From the NCBI RefSeq assembly GCF_035594125.1, contig NC_087181.1, forward strand, positions 1,947,501 through 2,011,500: a stretch of DNA of 64,000 nt, written 5' to 3'. Below the pieces are notes generated by a model, which ran no database searches, was not told the origin of the DNA, and worked only from the letters and a program-made list of their open reading frames with translations. This document shows positions 32,029 to 47,020 of the stretch, in pieces. Position 1 is the first letter of the stretch. Each line of letters starts with the position of its first letter. The position numbers and the translations under genes are program-made. This stretch comes from Scylla paramamosain (Eukaryota > Arthropoda > Malacostraca > Decapoda > Portunidae).

Positions 32029-32360
32029 GTGGTTTCTAAGGATGTTCTTGTGGCTCCAGCTGTATTAAGGCAAAGATTCTATACCGCCAGTGGGAAAAAA
32101 AAAAAAAAACACACCATCTGAGTGCCCAGCTGTGGCCTTTAAAAATAGTTGAAATGAAAGCCCACATCACAAAATGAGTGCTGTAGTGTAAGTTTGTGTG
32201 GTTTCTTTGAGTGTTTTCGTGATTTTAGTTATAGTTCAGCAAAACTTATACATTGCCAGTGGGAAAACAACGAAGAGAATCCAGGTAATCCTGTGTGGTC
32301 TTTAAAGGAAACAAGGAATGCCCAAACCATCTGAAAATACGAACCTTATTATTTCATGAC
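32029..32360 (+). repeat. Diverged tandem duplication, about 169 bp
   Basis: GTGGTTTCT blocks at 32029 and 32198, GCCAGTGGGAAAA at 32086 and 32255 (both offset 169), and TGTGG..TTTAAA at 32132 and 32294 mark two co-linear copies. Confidence 0.75.
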
Positions 32361-32510
32361 CATCTGAAGTTACATTGCCAGAGATTCGTTTTCGTTAAGG
32401 TATTTTATTACAAAGTGCTTTTCTGAAAATTTTTAAAACAGTATTTGTACTCATAAATTTTCTGAGTTGATTATACTCGTACTAAAGGATGCTTTCACTC
32501 TTCTGACTTA

Positions 32511-32785
32511 TTCTTAATGTCTGCTTTTCAAGTCACATTAACAAAAAATGTGTTTTCTTTGAAGCATGGTTTTCTGACACATTCTCCAAAGCTATTCCTG
32601 TTCTCCATGTAACCTCCAGGTGAAGTAAATCAAGAAATATACCTCTGTGATTTATTCATGGCGTTTGCATTTCAGTTCACATCACCAAGACCCATTTTCA
32701 TCTAGTATATCACAAGGCAGCTTTCTGATACAAATTTCTAAGGTTATTTTTGCTTCCTTCATCATGGTTCATAATGGAGTCGTAT
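32511..32785 (+). repeat. Possible older diverged repeat, two copies
   Basis: A TTTATTC..TTGCATTTCAGTTCACAT pattern near 32643 resembles the stretch near 32511, and TTTCTGAYACA lies downstream in both (about 32571 and 32722). Weak alignment by eye. Confidence 0.4.
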
Positions 32786-34671
32786 TTTCATTCTGTGGAC
32801 TTGCACGAGAGGCTCCACGAAACTTCACTTAATTCGCATCAGTGAGGAACTCATTCTCAAAAGTTTCGGCGTCTTATGTCGACCACTTTTAACATACTCT
32901 AGTGGAAGTTATTGAAGATTTTCAAGGGCGTTTTCATTATGCTTGTAATATTTTAACACTCTCACTGCTATATAGTAAAATAATTCAGAACACTAAAACC
33001 ACTGTATCTAATATGTACTCTCGTTCAGAACGATACAGGATGTCTTGGAAGGGTTGGTACTCGTGCGTGTTGGTACTCGTGCGTGGAGATGCATCTGGTG
33101 ATTAAGAAGGCAATTTTCCTTTAGTTGCCCTTTGGTGGCTATCCACAGCTATGAATTAAATGAAAAAAAAAAAATGCATTCATTACATAAATGTTTGATG
33201 CAACATGTGGTACTGAATTAGCAGGCCTACTAACATTTCCGAAGGCCCAGCACTATTTTTCGAATATCGTCGGTTGTGTCAAATTGGCAGAACGAAAATC
33301 GTAAAGGTAGTTTTCTGCACGAGTATACAAACACTTGCAAGAGAAAACTAAGTGAAAACGAATAAATTTCCATTGTCTAATCACTATAATGTTTACCATT
33401 GGCTGTAAAGCAAAAAAAGAAAAAAAAATGCCTAATAGAACAATGATTAATGTCTCATAGTAGTCTTGGTTAAGACGCCATATGTCAAAAAGTAGTGAAA
33501 AATTATGCTGTGATAAATCTGCTAAAATCTGCATAAATTTGTGTTATCATAAAATCTGCGACAAACAACATACCGTGAACTCGAGTGATCGTCTGTGTGG
33601 CCTTCTCGTCCCTGATGGGAGTGTAAAATGCTCAGCAACGCCAGCCTGAGAGTCGTGTGAGGTGCCTGAAGTGGCAAGTACGTGGCTGGTGAGGCCTTGT
33701 GTTATATTTTTTTCAGCATACATTTTACAGGATTTGCATATTTATGGGACACACTGGCCATTAACATTGTCTGGATGGTTAAGTGCTAGACTGATTTTGC
33801 CCTTGCATAACACATTATACTTAACTATACATAATTCAGTGACTTCTGCTTGGGGTTTCTAGTGACAAATCATGTTCTTCTTGCCCAAACTGCTTTCTGT
33901 GTCTTTCTCGCTCGGCAGGATCCTTTGCGAGGTTGTATATGATATTCAGAGCAGAGTAACTAAATAGCAACTCGGAGATGGTAAAAGGAAGGAAAATGAA
34001 CAGGGAATACGACGGGGAGATGAAGAAAAAAAAAAAAAGTACACGCAGTTAGAGGAATAGAATTACAACTTAAGCAAGATAGAAGTGGTTGACATGATTA
34101 AAAAAAAGAAAAATGGCTATGATAAAAAAAAAAAAATAGACAAAAGTGACTGACAAGGAAAGAAAGCAGGGAAAACTGAAAACTGGCTGAGGAGAGAGGC
34201 TGTGTTGGAGTGACGTGGAATAGACTGACAACGGGTGGAGATGAGTGGAGAAAACTTATTGGTGGTGGTGGTGCTGATGATGATGGTGTAAGTGCGCCTG
34301 TGGGTACTACAGTAGTCGCGGTCGTGTGTACATAAAGGGGCTGTGTTCTTTGTGCGCCATTAAAGCTGCATAATTAATCTCGTATAATTAAACGAAAACA
34401 CTCTGGGGGTCGATATTGGAGGGCGCGTTCCTCCCTCGACTGCATTTCTTTGTTTTGATGCACACCGCCCAAATGTTGTAACAGGTGCGTTTGACTGAGC
34501 CTTTATCTCGCCTAATTACTGCATGAGGTGTAGCAAACGCCTTGTGGGGAAACCTGTATGTGCGTCTCTGAATGTTTAGATTTATTCGTGCTGCGGCTGT
34601 AGCGTGTTTCATAAATAATGCTGTAAAATTACTCAAGGGGACGTGAAATGTTATGTAGTGTGTTTGTAGGA

Positions 34672-34673
<2 letters not shown>
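32786..34673. other. Unique AT-rich DNA, no microsatellites
   Basis: With 31540-32785 this is the longest stretch free of long microsatellites. A 14-bp direct repeat (TTGGTACTCGTGCG) lies at about 33054 and 33068. No open frame with a recognisable domain. Confidence 0.6.
34340..34640. promoter_or_regulatory. Possible regulatory block with TAAT motifs
   Basis: A moderately GC-rich block holding ATAATTAATC, ATAATTAAAC, CTAATTACTG and AAATTACTC. Such clustering is typical of homeodomain-bound enhancers in animals but is not proof; only cross-species conservation would show it. Confidence 0.2.
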
Positions 34674-35499
<826 letters not shown>

Positions 35500-35960
35500 A
35501 TGTTTAGGCCCCGCGTTCTGAGAGGACCGGGGTGTCTATAGAAGGGAAGAAAGGAAGCTCAGGGTACTGTACTAGGGGACGAAGAGCTGAATAGGGTAGT
35601 GGTGATGAGAGAGGGACGGTGAGTGCTAGGAATGGGAAGTTTAGTGGCAGCGTATTGAGAGAGTAAGTTAGTGTATAGAAGCGAAAGAGGAAGCTGGGCT
35701 GGAGTATAAAGGTCAGTACATAAGTTGAATAGAAACCTGAAAATAAAGCGATGGGAAGTGGTATTGGGAAGTTTAGTATGCGTGTAGTAAGAAAGAAAAG
35801 TACACATAGAGGAAAGACATATAGAGTGGTTTCGAGGTGAACCGATTGAGGGAATTGAAGAGAGGGGGACGGGAATTGCCAGGAATAGAAGTAGGACAAG
35901 AAATAAACGGTTCAGGTTTGGTAAGATTAAAATTTACTAAAAGAAGGTAGCAAAATATTC
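35500..35960 (+). repeat. Purine-rich decayed tandem array, unit about 130 bp
   Basis: GGGAAGTTTAGT blocks at 35634 and 35766 (132 bp apart); GAGAGGGACGG at about 35608 and a related block at about 35861 (two units apart). A/G-rich on the + strand. Confidence 0.65.
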
Positions 35961-36799
35961 GTTCAGAAATTGTGATGGATGAATGACATGGAAAAAATAA
36001 AATGGAAGGAAATGGGTTCTGAAATAGATTACTAGATAAATGGAATAAACTCAATAATTAAGTTGTTGGTGCAGATTCTTTAGGGACATTCGGAAGATAA
36101 GAGATATTTATGTATGGGGATGATAGGTGAAAATAAGTATGTTTTTAAAAGGTACTGTTACGTGTAGGCCTGATGATTTATTACACCTCCCCTTATTTTA
36201 TTATGTTATTAAGTCCTAGTGATGGCTGCGAGACGAGATGCACTCGCCTTTGAAACACCAAAAGGCCAGGAATGCTATCTCCGTGTCAAGGTGTGGCAGC
36301 ATCAGCGACACTTGGCCTGCTGATAAAACTGTCAATACTTGATAAGAACAGAGGAAGTGGAGGCCGAGCTCAGAGAAAGGTGGAGATCGCAGGCTAAGTG
36401 AGCGCCAAGAGCCGTGTTTCGGTGGCGAGCCGCGAGGAAAACAAGGCGACTTTACGAGATAATTTTGAAAGTGAAATGCGGCGCGGGTTTCATAAGAACA
36501 TTTTGCAAAACAGTGAGAAATTAAAGCAGTGTAATCGGGGGCAGGGGAGGGGACGGGACGGGACGGGACGGTACTTCCCGGACGTTGAGTGGACGGTAAG
36601 TGTGGTGGAGGCAGTTCCCGTGTAGTGTTAATGCTTTAGTGGCGGGAAATGAAATAGTAGAGTGATAAGAAATTTGGTCGCATAATTGAGAAAGCGCCAT
36701 TCACACCTTTTTTTTTTCTTTTAAGTGGAAATGTGGAGCAGGTATGAAAGTGTCCGCGAGTGTGAGGCGATGTGGGTGTTTACTGCCTCATTGTAGCCC

Positions 36800-36802
<3 letters not shown>
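35961..36802. other. Unique DNA with a possible exon-like stretch
   Basis: 36370-36625 is GC-richer, open for 75 codons (36398-36625 +) and contains GGTAAGTGT near 36595, a fair splice donor. GGGAC repeats at 36541-36572. Nothing recognisable in the peptide. Confidence 0.45.
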
Positions 36803-36897
<95 letters not shown>

Positions 36898-36922
36898 AGC
36901 CAGCCAGCCAGCCAGCCAGCCA
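36803..36922. repeat. (GA)n then (CCAG)n
   Basis: About 46 GA units to 36895, then about six CCAG units. Confidence 0.97.
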
Positions 36923-37708
<786 letters not shown>

Positions 37709-37858
37709 GATGGAGGAGGAGGAGGAGGAGGAAGAGATTGTAATGGCAGTCGTAATAATATAGAGGTAGTAGTAGTAGTAGTAGTAGTAATAGTAGTAGT
37801 AGTAGTAGTAGTAGTAATAGTAGTAATAGCAATAGTAGGAGGAGGAGGAGGAGGAGAT
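37709..37858. repeat. (GGA)n-(GTA)n-(GGA)n compound array
   Basis: GGA units at 37711-37734, AGT/AAT units at 37766-37832, GGA units at 37838-37858. Confidence 0.95.
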
Positions 37859-38280
37859 TACACTTTGAGTATGAATAGTTTTACAAGAATCAAGAACTAC
37901 TATTGTCTGAACGATATGCATGTTGTATATAATTGCCCCTCTGTATAAGGTTATCAACATTTCTCCCTTAAATCCTGATACGACACCAACCAACCAACCA
38001 ACCACTCAGTCTATCAATAACTCTACGAATAACCTCTTCCCTTAAACCGTAATACTGTACCGATAACACTAATCAACCACCCACCCACCCACCCAAACAA
38101 CCAACCAAGCAACCACTCCCTCAGTCAATCAATCCCTTTAAACTCGTGTAGCGGCTTCATACCATTTTCCCCTCACACTCATGGAATGATTACTCTTCCC
38201 CGCAGCACGCAAGGTCATTCCATCAGGAGCGGGGAATATAAGCACTCGTACCTCCACCCTTCTCTTACACATAGAAAGGC
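37859..38280. other. Unique DNA with CCAA and CCCA runs
   Basis: CAAC tetramers at 37985-38003 and CCCA tetramers at 38077-38095. No gene seen. Confidence 0.5.
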
Positions 38281-38670
38281 TGATTGGCGGCGGGCGGAGG
38301 GGAGTGTGTGGGCGGAGGGAAGGAAGAGGTAGGAGGGAAGGAAGCGAAGTGCGTGAGAGGGAAGTGAAGGAGGATCACTAAATGAGTGGAGGAGTCGTGA
38401 TAAGTGGAGGGAAAGTGCTGCTGAGGGGAGGAGCTGCGTGAGGGACGTGGAGGGGGAAGGAAAAGAGGTCATGATAAGGAAGGAAGGGAGAGAAGGAAGT
38501 TGAGGGATAGGATGAAGGAGACAAGGAAGAAAATGGGAAAAATGAAGGGTAAGGGATGGGAAGGACCAAGGAAGAAGAGAAGGGTGAGGGATGGAAGGAC
38601 TGGAAAGACTAAAGAAGAAAGGGAGAAAAGGAAGAGTTAGGAATGGGAGGAGGGGCCAAAAAAAAAAGGG
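38281..38670 (+). repeat. Purine-rich strand with local repeats
   Basis: Mostly A and G. GGAGGGAAGGAAG-type and AAGGGTRAGGGATGG blocks recur (the latter near 38545 and 38580). Confidence 0.6.
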
Positions 38671-38753
38671 AAAAAAGCAAGGGTGGGGAAATAGGAGAGG
38701 CCGTGGGCTAGTGTTATGGAGGGTGTGGTGATGTGGTGGTGGGCTAGTGGGAT

Positions 38754-38945
38754 CGTGGTTCATTGTAGGTCATGGTGAGTCACGGAGGGTCGCGGTGGGT
38801 CACAGTTAGTCACGGAGGGTTGCGGTGAGTCATGGTGAGTCACGTTGTCACGGTAGGTCATGGTGAGTCACGGTGGCTCACGATAGGTCACGGTGGGTCA
38901 CGGTGAGTCATGGTGAGTCACGGTGGGTCACGGTGGGTCACGGTC
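38754..38945 (+). repeat. 10-bp minisatellite rich in AP-1-like sites
   Basis: About 19 units of the type GTCACGGTGG/GTGAGTCACG. Six contain TGAGTCA, the AP-1/TRE consensus, and several more are one base away. Read directly; binding is inference. Confidence 0.95.
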
Positions 38946-39520
<575 letters not shown>

Positions 39521-39828
39521 AATCTTAACATGAAGGTCACCCTCTATGCTTTTGCTTGTATACTTCGCCAACGTATACATGAATACACACTCATACATAA
39601 TCAGCAGCACACGCATTACGGACTGCTCACTGTTTTGGAAATGCACACACACGCACACCGCATTAACATAATTCTACGTAGAGTTCCCATAGCGAGTCGT
39701 CAACTTGGGGCGGAAATATTGGTGTGTACGGTGCTTGCTCGGGCCGAAGGGAATACTGAGAAACTGTCACTTCCTTACGGATTAACATAACTCGCGCAGC
39801 CTTGTAAATATGCCATCCATAAAAAAGG

Positions 39829-39830
<2 letters not shown>
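39521..39830. other. Unique non-coding DNA
   Basis: No gene seen. Confidence 0.5.
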
Positions 39831-40645
<815 letters not shown>

Positions 40646-40779
40646 TCCAAAAACTTCAGGACTGGAGGGGTGAAGGAGGTCCTGGATTTAGTGGACAGTG
40701 TTCGGTCTGTGGAGCCTTTAAGGTTCAGGGATTTATTAGGAATTAGATTTATGAAGGAACAAACTTGATTAGGTCTATC

Positions 40780-41780
40780 TCATTTGGTGTCTCTCCTCTG
40801 TCCATCCTAAAGCCTTGTCATGCTCGACTTTATGGCTCGTTTTGCTTTTCATACTCTCATTTGTACACTCGTTTCGTTTTTTGTATAATAATTTGGTTTT
40901 CTGATCTCTGTTGTACAAGTTACTTCCTGTGTATGTTTCTCTTTCCTTTTTTCGTATTTATGTATAGTCAACTTCATTTCATGGTCGTTTTGCTTCTGAT
41001 ACGCTCATTTATTGTTCATTTTTAGTATAATTGTAATGTTCGTGTCTTCTATAGTGCATTTTGTTTTCTGAATGTTTTTATTTATTTTCTTTTCTATTTC
41101 TGCAGTGTTTCTATTCCTACAATTGTTATGTTGGTGTTTTTTTAAAGCTTATTTTTTTGTTTTTAATTTATTTTCCTTTTCTTTCATTTTCGTTTATATT
41201 TCTTTATAGTTTGTTTTCTTTTATAGTATAGGTCCTTTCCTATTTTATTTTTCCCCTTTTTCCTTCGATTTGTAGCTGCGTGTAGCGTTTTATTTTTCTG
41301 TGTTTTTTGAGTGGAATGGTTTGCCTTCCATATGGACTTTTTGCCCTATGAAATACCACGGACTTTTATGTGTTTTTTTTTTTTTTTGTTTTTTTCCCCC
41401 ATTCTTTTCTTACGATGGATAGTTGTGTGTTCTATTTTGTTTCTGAATGGATCGTTTTTCCTCGCTTTTATACTTTTTTATATCCTCCTTTTGTTCCCTG
41501 GAAAGTAAAGGGGATTTTTCTTTATTTTTATGTATTTTATTTTCATACGTGAGGCAGCTGTGTGTTCCGTTTCATTTCTCTAAGTCTAAATATGTTTCTG
41601 CCGTTTACTTTTTCCTTCGTTTGATAAAATAGAAAGGATTTTTTTACCTATATTTGTGTCTATAGTTTTTTTTTTTTTTTCATAGCGATTGGTATTTGCG
41701 TTTTCCATTTTGTTTTTCAGTAACAACTTTTGGGTTTCCATTTACGCTTTCAAATTTCTGATTCATGTACTTTCCGAACT
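40780..41780 (+). repeat. T-rich decayed tandem array, unit about 130-150 bp
   Basis: TCGTTTTGCTT blocks at about 40836 and 40985; AGCTGTGTGTTCCGTTTTATTT-like cores at about 41274, 41421, 41556 and 41684 (offsets 147, 135, 128). T-rich throughout; Phe/Leu-rich frames are composition artefacts. Confidence 0.65.
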
Positions 41781-41818
41781 GAGCGCCGCGCGTGTATTGT
41801 GTTAATATTTCTGCCTGC

Positions 41819-41820
<2 letters not shown>

Positions 41821-41857
<37 letters not shown>
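41821..41857. repeat. (GT)n microsatellite
   Basis: 18 GT units. Confidence 0.97.
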
Positions 41858-41859
<2 letters not shown>

Positions 41860-42159
41860 GTGTCGGTGTGTGTGGCGTTACCAAAATTTGACCAACAGAA
41901 TACCTTTTATTTTTATTAATTTTTTGTTACGGTGTTCGGTGTTTTGTTTTCCAATTACATATAAAAAATAAACTCATTCTCTATCAGTGTGCATGATGGA
42001 GATATTTCCGCTTTGGATTTGTAATTTGTAATATGTATTTATTTTTTTTTTGTATTCACGATTTGAAATATTATATGATTGTTCTCCAATATTTGCTTCC
42101 CTTATATACATACAGACCACTAATCTTGTGAGTTATTCATGCCAACTAGTGCTGAATAA

Positions 42160-42160
<1 letters not shown>
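41858..42160. other. Unique AT-rich DNA
   Basis: No gene seen. Confidence 0.5.
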
Positions 42161-42593
<433 letters not shown>

Positions 42594-42970
42594 TGCAGCC
42601 ACACCCCAGCAGGCCCCGTTAACTGGTGTGCGAGCGGCGGGGATCAATCAGTCTGGCTTAGAGGATAAAGGGGGAGGAGGGCGGCGGCGGTGTCTTGGTC
42701 TATACTTATCTGTCCCTCTCCCGCCTTGTACATCGCAAGGGGAGATCAATGAATATGAACGACGGATTTCAGTTTCTCCGCGTCTCTCGTGTGGGAAATG
42801 TACATCCAAGTGACTGAAAATGATTGTTACTGCCTCTGCTTCTCCTCTGCTTGATCTTCTCTTCTTCCTTCTGCTTTTCTAAGTCTCTTTCTTGCCTCAT
42901 TTATTTATTTTTTGTCTGCTTCTTCTCTTGTACTTGACTTTTTTTTCTTTTGCTTTGCTTTCACCTTCTC
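42594..42970. other. Unique non-coding DNA
   Basis: GC-rich then C/T-rich. No gene supported. Confidence 0.5.
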
Positions 42971-43045
42971 TATTTATTTATTTTATTTGTTTGTTTGTTT
43001 ATTTATTTATTTATTTATCTATCCATTTATTTATTTATTTATTTA
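42971..43045. repeat. (TTTA)n microsatellite
   Basis: About 18 TTTA/TTTG units with interruptions. Confidence 0.95.
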
Positions 43046-43049
43046 GTTG

Positions 43050-43200
43050 GTAGTTGGGGAGGAGTCTATCCCTTTGCTATCTCCCTTTCTCTTACTCTTT
43101 CTAAATGGTGTACTATTCTGGAACAGCTCTGTAAGGACTAACAGGTCTACTGATGCTTGTTGTTCTTTTGTGTTTCTTTGTGTTCCTTTGTGTTTTTCCT
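43050..43200 (+). mobile_element. Candidate diverged dispersed decapod repeat
   Basis: TAAGGACTAACAGGTCTAC near 43131 and the following CTTGTT..TTTGTGTT resemble the end of a repeat I recall from decapod genomes, perhaps the same family as at 6441. Recalled, not searched. Confidence 0.35.
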
Positions 43201-43264
43201 CCTGCTTCTCTTTCTCCTCTTCTTTTTTCTTCTTTTCCTCCTCCTCTTCCTTCTTCACTTTTTC

Positions 43265-43520
<256 letters not shown>

Positions 43521-44311
43521 ACTATTATCATCATTCCCCTCCCCTTCCTTTCTTTCTTTGCACGATCTTTGTTTCCTTTTCCACACATCCGTGCATCTCT
43601 GCAGTGTTATGGTTTCCTTCTCACGCCATCCTTTCTTTGTGCTTCATCGCCTGCCCGTCTGTCCTTCCCTCTCCTCGCCTGCTTCCCCTTACCTTCCCCT
43701 ACGTACACCTTCCCGAACCCGTCTCTTAATTGTTAACGGAATTTCACTTACATGCATTTAGATCCTCCCGCACGTTAGACAGGAGTAGCACCAGTAGCAT
43801 CCCTTTAACCTCCCTCTGTTTGCTGCATATCATAATTAGTTCCAGCGTCCTTAATATTCAGCATGTATACGTAAAAGCATCGCGGGCAGAGCAGCTGGTA
43901 GAGGGCCGCGGTTAGCTGGGTTATGCACCAAGTTTCCCAAGTGGGTCTTCAGGCGCTTGCAACTGTGTTCTTACTCCGGGCTGTATAACGTACTGCGGCG
44001 CTCATAAAGACGGCAGTACAGCGGCCACCAAGGCTCCCTCCCTCCTGCCGTAGCCACCGCCAGGCCGCTTCACGCTAGGAAGGACGTGTAGGAATGCTTT
44101 TGTTTATTCTGGCTTACCTGTTTCTTTGGGTTATTTTTGGTGTGTGTGCTGGTGGTGGATTGTTCTGTAGAGGGTGAAGATTTTCACAACACAGAAGTAT
44201 AAATTGTTACGTGGGTATTGTTCTGTTTTTAGTTATTGAATTTGCGAGGAAATTGATTGGGGGAAAAAGGGTGTTTTTGCCTTCTATGTACGTGTTGTCT
44301 TTATTAGTTTT

Positions 44312-44312
<1 letters not shown>
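43521..44312. other. Unique non-coding DNA
   Basis: C/T-rich at 43535-43715, then mixed with a GC-rich block at 43880-44080. No gene supported. Confidence 0.5.

Positions 44313-44367
<55 letters not shown>
44313..44367. repeat. (GT)n microsatellite
   Basis: About 27 GT units. Confidence 0.98.
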
Positions 44368-44371
<4 letters not shown>

Positions 44372-45010
44372 GTTTTATATAATGGGTAGTAAAAAAAAAA
44401 AACCAAATAAAAATAGTGTTGTGTTAAAGTACTTTATTTTATCACCCAAGACTGAACTGCCGAAGAAAAAGATCAGGTAACTAAAAGACGAAAAATCGAG
44501 AGCCGAGTAACTGCGTCCCGGTGCAGGGAATACAAAAGAACTCGCTCGAGTGAGTGTCTCGGGGGACGGCCGCGCTCCCTTCCTCTCCGTCTGCCTTGTT
44601 AACCTCGCGAGGCCTCTGATCATGCCGGGGGAACATCCGCTGTGATTGGATGGCGAGTCTAGACTGGAACCTCCTTCCAGAAACCATCGGCCAGCGTACT
44701 TCCTCGCGCGAGCACTTGGCCTGATCCTCCTTTGATTGAAACGACAAGAGTTTTCCTCGCGAATAGCACCAGTCTTAAGGAAGGTCGGATGTATGGTCGT
44801 AAGGAGGGCAGTAAAGAATGGAGGGCGTAGAGAGATGAAGGAAGGGAGGGAGGGAGTAGATATCTTGTATCTTGCTTGGTGTAGGATCAAAGCAGGGGAG
44901 TTTGTTGTGATGCTATTCCTGTTGCTCCCTCGCAGATTAGTATTCCCGGTTGTATATTTCTATAAAGGTTGAAATGCAACTTTGATTCTTTCACTTTGTC
45001 GTTACTTATA
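44368..45010. other. Unique DNA, GC-rich 44500-44760
   Basis: A 171-codon frame on the minus strand (44375-44890) has no recognisable domain and I do not call it. Confidence 0.5.
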
Positions 45011-45330
45011 CAAAAGAGTGATTGCTACCTCTCATTAAAGGGTAATTTGCTGTATTTCCTTTTTTACACCACTTTCATCTAGATATTCATAATGGTTCAA
45101 GTGTTTTTCATATTTACATAATACATTACAAAATTGCTTCCTCTCATTACTATAATCTTAGCCACGTGTCCTGAACGTTTACTGCTTGCCTTACCAAACA
45201 CTGGTCTATTGCAAATGTTTCTCTCACATATGGGATACACTACAGAATTGTCCGTTCCTCTCGTTGCCTCAGTCTTGTGTCCTCAACGTGGAGTGCTTGG
45301 ATTACGTAATGCTGCTCTATTATGTAATGG
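45011..45330 (+). repeat. Decayed tandem array, three units of about 112 bp
   Basis: ATTGCTTCCTCTCATTA-like blocks at 45021, 45133 and 45247 (offsets 112 and 114); GTGTCCT.AACG at 45166 and 45277. Confidence 0.75.
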
Positions 45331-45659
45331 AAGTGAGCGGGCCAGGAAGAGTTCAGTCTCCAGGGGAAGCAGGAGTTGGCTCCGTTTCATTAGGAAAAAA
45401 AAGTAACGGGTTCCTTTGTCAACTTCGTTTTTCCTATTCAAATTGGACCTAATTGATCCTCAGTCTCATTTGGATGCTAATGTGATTTTTCCTGTTATTT
45501 TCTCTCCCCTCCTGACTTAACGACACAGTACCGAGTTTCATCACGAGTCTGCCGGGCCGATTTGTACACTTTAGGGCACACCAGATGCGCCGCCGCTAAA
45601 TGAAAAAAGGGAGCAGGGTTCAGGTCTTACTGGCAGAGACGGGAAGCGCTCACAGTCGC
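45331..45659. other. Unique non-coding DNA
   Basis: No gene seen. Confidence 0.5.
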
Positions 45660-46040
45660 CTGCACTCACAAGGAACAACACTCACAATCACACACACTCA
45701 GGAGGCGACAGAAAATATAACAACACAGATTCGGAAGAAAAAAATACACAGGGTAAATAGCATAACCACACATTACCATACACACAAGAAAAAAAAAAAC
45801 GCAACGACACTCAGAAAAAAAAAATCACGATCACACACACACACTCAAAAGAAAATAAGAAAAAAAATATCACTCAATTTCAGGAGAAAATTCACAATCA
45901 TAATTCCAGAAAAAAATAAAAAAACATTCATAATAACACTCTAAAGAAAGTATTCACGATTACACAATTTCAGATTAAAAATATTCCTAACAACAGAAAA
46001 AAAAAAAAAACACTGACAGGTTCAGGAGAAAACAAATTTT
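45660..46040 (+). repeat. A-rich decayed tandem repeat, unit about 63 bp
   Basis: TCACAATCACACA-like blocks near 45682, 45826, 45890 and 45953 (last spacings 64 and 63), each followed by CTCAG/TCCAG and an A run. Confidence 0.55.
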
Positions 46041-46229
46041 ACACCATGAAAAAAAAACTTCGAAAATAAAACAAATAAAAAAAATCAAGAGACTAGTTTG
46101 GAATAGGTGTCAGAAGAAAAAAAACAATGATATAATAGATTTTTTGCTGTAATTTATTGTGACAAGGAATTAATGAAATCTAGAAATGCTGGACAAAAAA
46201 AAAAAGATTATAGCGGATCCTTTCAATGG

Positions 46230-47020
<791 letters not shown>

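Noticed and set aside
43870..43960. AGAGCAGCTGGTAGAGG resembling a tRNA A-box
   Set aside because: No B-box at the right distance and no cloverleaf pairing.
44375..44890. 171-codon minus-strand frame
   Set aside because: GC-rich patch, no motif; the Phe-rich end is repeat-like.
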